Below, piece after piece: positions 57,966 through 64,000 of a stretch of DNA of 64,000 bases. This DNA comes from Anseranas semipalmata (Eukaryota; Chordata; Aves; Anseriformes; Anseranatidae): positions 381,635 through 445,634 of the forward strand of contig VXAA01006528.1 of assembly GCA_013399115.1 (NCBI GenBank), in the 5' to 3' direction. Made by a program: the position numbers and the translations under genes. Under the pieces are notes generated by a model. That model had not been told where the DNA came from and made no database searches. It was given only the letters and a program-made list of their open reading frames with translations. The number at the start of each line of letters is the position of its first letter. Within the stretch, counting starts at the first letter, position 1.

Positions 57966-60900
57966 TGTGCCTAAAGGAAAGAGCAAAAGGGTCATTACAG
58001 TAAACACACTTCCATTGTATCACAGCTTCTATTCAGGGACTTCACCTTCTGCTCCCCCAACTATTTTAGTAAAGCATTTACAAGTGAATCAGTGAGCTGA
58101 AGAGGAAGGCACATCAGAAGGTTGACATATCAGATTTTTTTTTTAGAAATGCACGGTAGCTACAGTAGATGTGCGAGTCTTTTGCTTGCCTGAATGGATC
58201 TTGGGAAACACAATTTTATTTTTAGCATGACAATTAACAAATCTCTGCTCAACATTATGCTGCAAACAAAGGCCACACTCTGGAGCAAAGTCAGTTCAGA
58301 CTGCTTATAGGATTCATCACAAATCACCCCATCCCCTCCTCCCATTCTCATATTCTAGATGGATATGTTTCAGGTCATTCAACTCTATTAGCAAAATGCA
58401 GTATTTCATTTCACACTTCTGCTCCAAGAAACACAGCCACTGCTCCCTTCCAACAACAGCAGCCAGAAGAATGACAGGGCATGCATGTGCACACACGTCC
58501 TTGCTCCAACTAGGTTAATGAGACTTCCTCCATTCTGAGACTCCCAGGAGCTGCTCATTGCTCCTGGTGACCAGATTGTTCTTTAGTAACTATCTTGAAA
58601 GAAGTCTTCTTATTTCAGGATCCTTTCACATATAAAACCTAAACAGTCACTGAAATCTTTCAGTTGTCTTCAATACATGCACCGGAGCAGCACACATGCT
58701 CCTAGATGCGGCTGGGCCGAGAGCATTGCCCCATGGCACAGTCAGGAAAAGGCTATGTATCATCCATGCTTCCATCCTGCCAGCTTTGCTTATGTCTCCC
58801 TCAGTTGTTGCCCCAGAGTCTGCCTGCCATGTTTTTTTTCACAAAAATAACAAAAAGGTCCTGGGACACAGAGGAAGGTAAAGAAAAAAATGTCTTTCCT
58901 CTGAGCATATTAGAAGTTGCAAGCTCACAAATACCTAACTGTTTGGACAGCCTGATCTAACAAACAGAGTAGAGTGTCCATACACTTTTTTAACTGAAGC
59001 TTTGCCATTAGGCCTACACAAATCCTTTCGAACTTGTTTTCTTTGTGTGTCTTGCTCATGGAGACTGTAAAAAACCACAGTCTACAGCTGCTCATTAAGG
59101 GGTTTCATCATGCAGGATGCCGTGCATCAGTACGAGAAAATATTCATTAAGCTGAATGCAAACAAACTAAAGCAGGATCAAAAAGTAAGGTGTCAGAAAC
59201 GGGCAGATCTATCTCACGATGGAACACATTCCCCCTGTGGTACCTGCAGGCTGACAGGAGCTAGCCCAGGGAGCACTGCGGTGGGCAAACAGTGAGTATT
59301 ACAGATGCCAGCACTGCCGTTGATGACGGAGGAAGGCTATCCCTCTTCCCAAGGGAGGGAGGGCGTGCGGAGCAGGGTAGGAAACATAGAAACACAAGCT
59401 ATACTGGAGGAATTCACAAAACAAGAGCCTGAAGAGAGAGTTACAGCATAAACCAGCAGTTTAACAGGTGAAAATTACAGGGGTCTTCACACGTTCTTTA
59501 ATTTCCCTGTCTTGCTTCGCAAAAGGAAAAGTATCAGCTTAGACTTGCCTGCAGCCATTCCTGCACATTCATGCAGCACCATTCACCCTCTCTGACTTTG
59601 TCCTTTCTGATCCTACCACAGCAGATTAGGAGAGACTACATGTAAATGTGGTGTGGGTCTTTTTTTTTGTTTGTTGTTTCAATTAAAAAATGAATCATAC
59701 GACGGGGAAAAGGATGAGCAAACCTAGGAGCTTTCCACAGATAACATCTGCAAAATCAAGTCCAGCCATCAGAAGACTTGGCGCTGCTGCAGGGAGCCCA
59801 GACCCATTCTGTTTCACTTCATGCACCGCTGGCAGCCGGGCTCTGAACCCACACTCTTTAGCGGCAATGTTTGCACACTGATTGGACTTCTTGACTGCGC
59901 CTATTCAGCAGACAGGAAATTATTATTTTGATTTGTAAAGCATACAAGTTAATCTGAGAAGGAGGACAGCTAATTCTGAGATGGCATTTTTTGATCTGCT
60001 GACCATAACCAAGCTTGAATCCTTTTGCTTTCAAATCTGCTATTGGACTGACCAAGTGGAACACAGTGACAGGCTGACACAGCGAGCACGCAGTTACAAG
60101 ATACTTTGGCTTCAGCAGCAAAACAAGCTTATGATCCTTTCTGTCGCTGGTCACGACTCATTCGTTGCATCAGTATTGCTGATTTTTGGGATGCCTATTT
60201 TAAATTCAGCTCAGTTCAATGACCCATTTTACTGCAGCTGGATAAACAGCTGTAATTGCCCAGCCATGAGACAAAGTGGGAAGCAGGGGCAAGAAGGGGA
60301 CTTCTTAAACTTGCTTGACTATCCAAACCATTACCGTGTAATCCTGCCCCACAGGATGACGAGGGCAAGCTTTTCACCTCTGGGGCCAGATGAGGTTATA
60401 GAGCCCCAGTATCACTTCCCAGATTCTCACCAATCCTAATTCTTTCAGTGACTGTTCGAAAGCCAAGCGCCGTTCAGCAGCCAACTGACAGATGCTCACC
60501 CTCAGAAGCAGCACTCCCCCAGCCACTACCAAACCACTTCTCTCCTTGCACTCAGAGGCTACAGACCGTCCTTCAGGTCCCAGTGCTCCCTTGCAAAGAA
60601 ACAAACACACTCTAGTGGGGCAGAGCAGGAAAAACCCAGGGCATTCCTGTCACAGGCTGGCTGTCAGTAAACTTCAGCTTCACAGGCTCTCAGCACAGCC
60701 TCTCACATGAGCTCCAGATTCTCACCTTTCCTAAAAAAAAAAACAAAACACACTAGAGAGATGTGGCAGACTGTGGGAACTGCTGTCAGATACAAGACTA
60801 TTCTTTCTGTGCAAGGTAACAAATCAGGAATTTAAAGCAAGAAAGAGCACAACCAGCAACAACCTTCTAAATGACCAGAAGGGCAAAATCCTGTGCTGCA

Positions 60901-63900
60901 GCTGTTATTTATTACTCTTTGAGACCAAACCAACTGGGGAGGCAAGCCGGTTTTCCAAGCACTTTGAGTAAAGGACTGACCGTCTGCTTAGACTAAAAGT
61001 GGGACTGCTTCCTCCAACAGAAGGGGCTTGCAGGAACAAGGAAGGCTTTAACAGGAAAGATTCACAGTGTTACCAGCCGGAGTCAGGAAGGAAAGCAAAG
61101 ACCAAATGTCACTCAGCAAGACTGACTCTTCCTTTATCTCTGCCTTCAGTGTGCTCAGAAGGAAGCAGCTAATCTCCTTACCATACATACTCCGTTATCA
61201 GAATTAGGCATTACATAAAAACAAAGCGCTGCAGATTAGAAATATCTCAACTTTCCCACCCTGACCGATGGATGCCAAACCTTCACCTAACGTACACACC
61301 AAAATACAAATAAACTGTTCATATCTTACACCTGGAAGCATCTTCCAGCAAAGCAATAATCTGGCTTCCGTATCACTCCAGAATCTTAAAGAGGGAGCTA
61401 GTGTGTGTCAGCAGAAAGCGCTGCATCCTGGAATTATTAAGGCAGGCCAACATGAAATGCTCTGACACTACAGTCAGAAATAGGCATATAAAACCCCAAA
61501 GTGAGCGTGACTCAGAAAAGCCGATGTCAGATCACCCTGGAGATTTAATCATTACTGGTATGACCACCTGTGGGTCACACAAGGCAGAACAAACAGCAAG
61601 AAGGCTCTTTTTTTGTGATCAAAGAGGCTCTGGAGAAGAGTTGCAGTATCTTGGGGCTCTAGCCACTTTTTATTCAATTATTTTTCCTAAGTCAAGTTTC
61701 ATGATCAAGACAAATGTGTTCTGGTGTTATATAATAACCTCATTTGCCTTATTAAGTTGCAAAGGAAGAAAAAAGGTTGTTTTCTCACTGCACCATCTGC
61801 TTACGTGCTCCCAATTTGGAAGCTCTGACTAGAGCTAGGGATTGCTCACATGTGCACTTTTGCCTTAAGCTGTCTGTGCCTTTAACCTCAAGTAAGCTGA
61901 GATAAAGATTGTCAGGGCTGCTGGCTGTCCTCTGTGCTCAAAGCTGGTCTCTCCTTCTTGGTTCCAACATTCACACAGGCAAAACCTGAGGGAAACAACA
62001 GCAGCGGGAGAGGCAACATCATTCTCCCACAGACTGTCTCACCTCTCTAAAAAAAACTTGCACCAGGACAGACACAGGCTGAGCATCCCAGGTTTTCCAG
62101 GTATCTGCAGCCAGCCATGCTGTCCAACTACCACAGCCAAGTCTAATCCTCCGATGGCTACACAGAGATTTGCAGCTCTCTGAAGCCAGAGAAGGAAGCA
62201 TACAACTCACTGCTCTAAGTAGAGAAACACTCCCCCTACTTCGCTAACCTCTTGCGTTCCTTCCCCCTGGACCTAAGAATAAAACTCCTTATGTTGAGGC
62301 TAAGCCCAAGATAACTTGTTACAGAGCAAACAGAGTCTGGAAGTGAAGGAAAACTCCTCCAAGTTCTTTAGAAAGTAATGCTCTGTGGAGGACGACTCAC
62401 TGAGATGATTATCTGCAAACAAAAAAACCTCACGACCTTATAAAACCTTAATTTTTCAAGGGAATATGAACAGAGGCAAGTATTAATAATTTGGCTTTCG
62501 TCAACACAGGCAGAGACTGTAAAGCTACATACAAGCACTCACCAGATGCATACTTAGCAGTGAAAATAAAGGGAGAATAAAAGCAAGCCACCAACAATAC
62601 TTGCTTCCTTAACATGCTCCAAGGGGTCAGGGGAAGAGTAGCACTTAAATACTTTGAAAAAAATCAGTGTGCGTTCTTCAAAGATACAAGAGCTGTTTCA
62701 GAAATTACTGTGCTGCTGCTTCTATCACTGCACTGGAAAGGCAGCACGAACTAATGGCCTTTAACTCCCACACGCAGTACCAGCTCCAAGAAGCGACAGG
62801 CTGTCTCTAGCCCTACGGCTCCCCTTTGTAGGGCGCTAATAAAAGCTCAATGACCACCTGCAAGGACACGGAGAGCTGCAGTATGCACTAAAACACAAGG
62901 CTGCGTATCCTCCACCACATGCCACTGCACCGTCACCAACAGGACCAAGTCACAAACGAACTACAGGTTAAGATTAAACGCCCAGAAGATGGAATAGAGG
63001 CAGGCTTTGGGTGTAGCTTATCACAAAGTGCTGTCTCCTCTGATAGAGGGAAGTCATACCTGTAACTTGGCTCATAGCAAGATGTCATCCCCAGTTCCTC
63101 ACTGACATTGTACTTTCTATCACTTTTACCTGGACAGATGCTGTCCTATGCTTGCTGACAACAGACCCCAGTTATTCTTACTTTCATCTGCTCTAATCCA
63201 GCGTACCTCAGCGCATTGCTCCCAATACCTCACAGATTTTAGTGCTCACAAAGCTCCCAGCTGCTACAGTGTCTGCTGCGTGTCTCATCACGAACTTCTA
63301 CTCCTGTTCTCTTACATTGTGGCAGACTATAGTACTGCAGTGTACTTAAAATACTACTACATCATCCTCATTCTCTACTTTCTGCGCAGGCTTCCCATAG
63401 AATTTCAAATCATGAACAAATCTGCTGGCATATTCAAGCTATACCTTGGTTGTAACACAAGCTTGCCTATAGGCCACCCCAGAAAAACATCAGAATGAAC
63501 TCCTCCAAGGAAAAAAAAATTAAAAAAAAGAAGAAATTTTAAAAAAAGAATTGCAGATAAAGCACATTCCTGTCATTTTACCTGCTGCAAAACCATGGAA
63601 CCATATTTAAAACAAACAAAAACCTTAAAATGCTAGAAAAGCAAAACATGTCATTGCATTTGCTCTTCCTATATATATGTAAGGGACAGGATAAGGAAAG
63701 GTGTGTCCTGCACTCACAGAGGTAGACACACAACTGAAATGAAAGCTACAAGTTGCTTACACTCTGGTGGTAAATGCAGCACAAGAGCCTAAATGCGAGC
63801 CCTCTTATTGTGCAGCAAGAGATCGTTCTGCCCGCTGTTGGCATTAACTGGAGGGGTTGAAATGAAATGTCCTCCAGCAGAGCAGACGACAGATAACTAA

Positions 63901-64000
63901 GCATGCCAGGGTAGGAGAGCAGGATGCATTTCCAGGAGTGAGGTGAGAGTTTCATGCAGTCCCAGTGCTAAGCCAACGTTACTTTTTTTTTTTTTGGGGG
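57966..64000. other. Upstream of WASHC1 coding exon 1, no gene recognised
   Basis: The WASHC1 coding exon begins at a splice acceptor, so its 5' untranslated exon should lie in or beyond this stretch. No CpG island is visible up to 64000. Open frames are short and lack recognisable domains. The window ends in a T run followed by G. Confidence 0.55.

Overview
The window is vertebrate nuclear DNA, almost certainly from a bird. It holds intron-rich genes with GT-AG splicing, a CR1 LINE ending in the avian-type ATTCTRTG octamer repeat, an interspersed element of a kind abundant in avian genomes, and compact introns. I cannot name the species. There are two short runs of N (5599-5628 and 45456-45506). 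No prokaryotic feature, CRISPR array, rRNA or convincing tRNA was seen.

Layout. Positions 1-2.9 kb: no recognisable gene, probably introns or UTR upstream of a zinc-finger exon. 2.9-4.33 kb (+): the large terminal exon of a C2H2 zinc-finger gene, with 12 complete fingers and a truncated 13th. 5.4-5.95 kb: CpG island. About 5.48-25.50 kb (+): DDX11, the XPD-like iron-sulfur DEAH-box DNA helicase. Exons 2-27 were placed by joining splice sites in phase; the first coding exon is blurred by a gap. DDX11 introns carry a dead CR1, an older CR1 tail, a roughly 165-bp intronic duplication and several stem-loops. 25.5-27.4 kb: short convergent intergenic segment with poly(A) signals for both genes. 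27.41-57.97 kb (-): WASHC1 (WASH1), the Arp2/3-activating subunit of the endosomal WASH complex. Its 10 coding exons join in phase to 476 codons. Nine of them lie in 9.7 kb, and the first is separated by a 20.7-kb intron holding an LTR-like repeat and a striking 63-nt hairpin. 58-64 kb: no gene recognised, presumably 5' untranslated or upstream sequence of WASHC1.

The two main genes act in unrelated processes: sister-chromatid cohesion and replication-fork processing for DDX11, endosomal actin for WASHC1. Their tail-to-tail arrangement is nevertheless notable, because human subtelomeres carry DDX11-like (DDX11L) and WASH pseudogene copies in the same convergent order. This window looks like the intact single-copy ancestral form of that pair. 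I found no unknown multi-gene system. The most useful leads are the WASHC1-intron hairpin, the intronic duplication abutting a DDX11 splice donor, possible in-frame alternative splice sites in DDX11, and the probably mis-sized gap in the LTR-like element.
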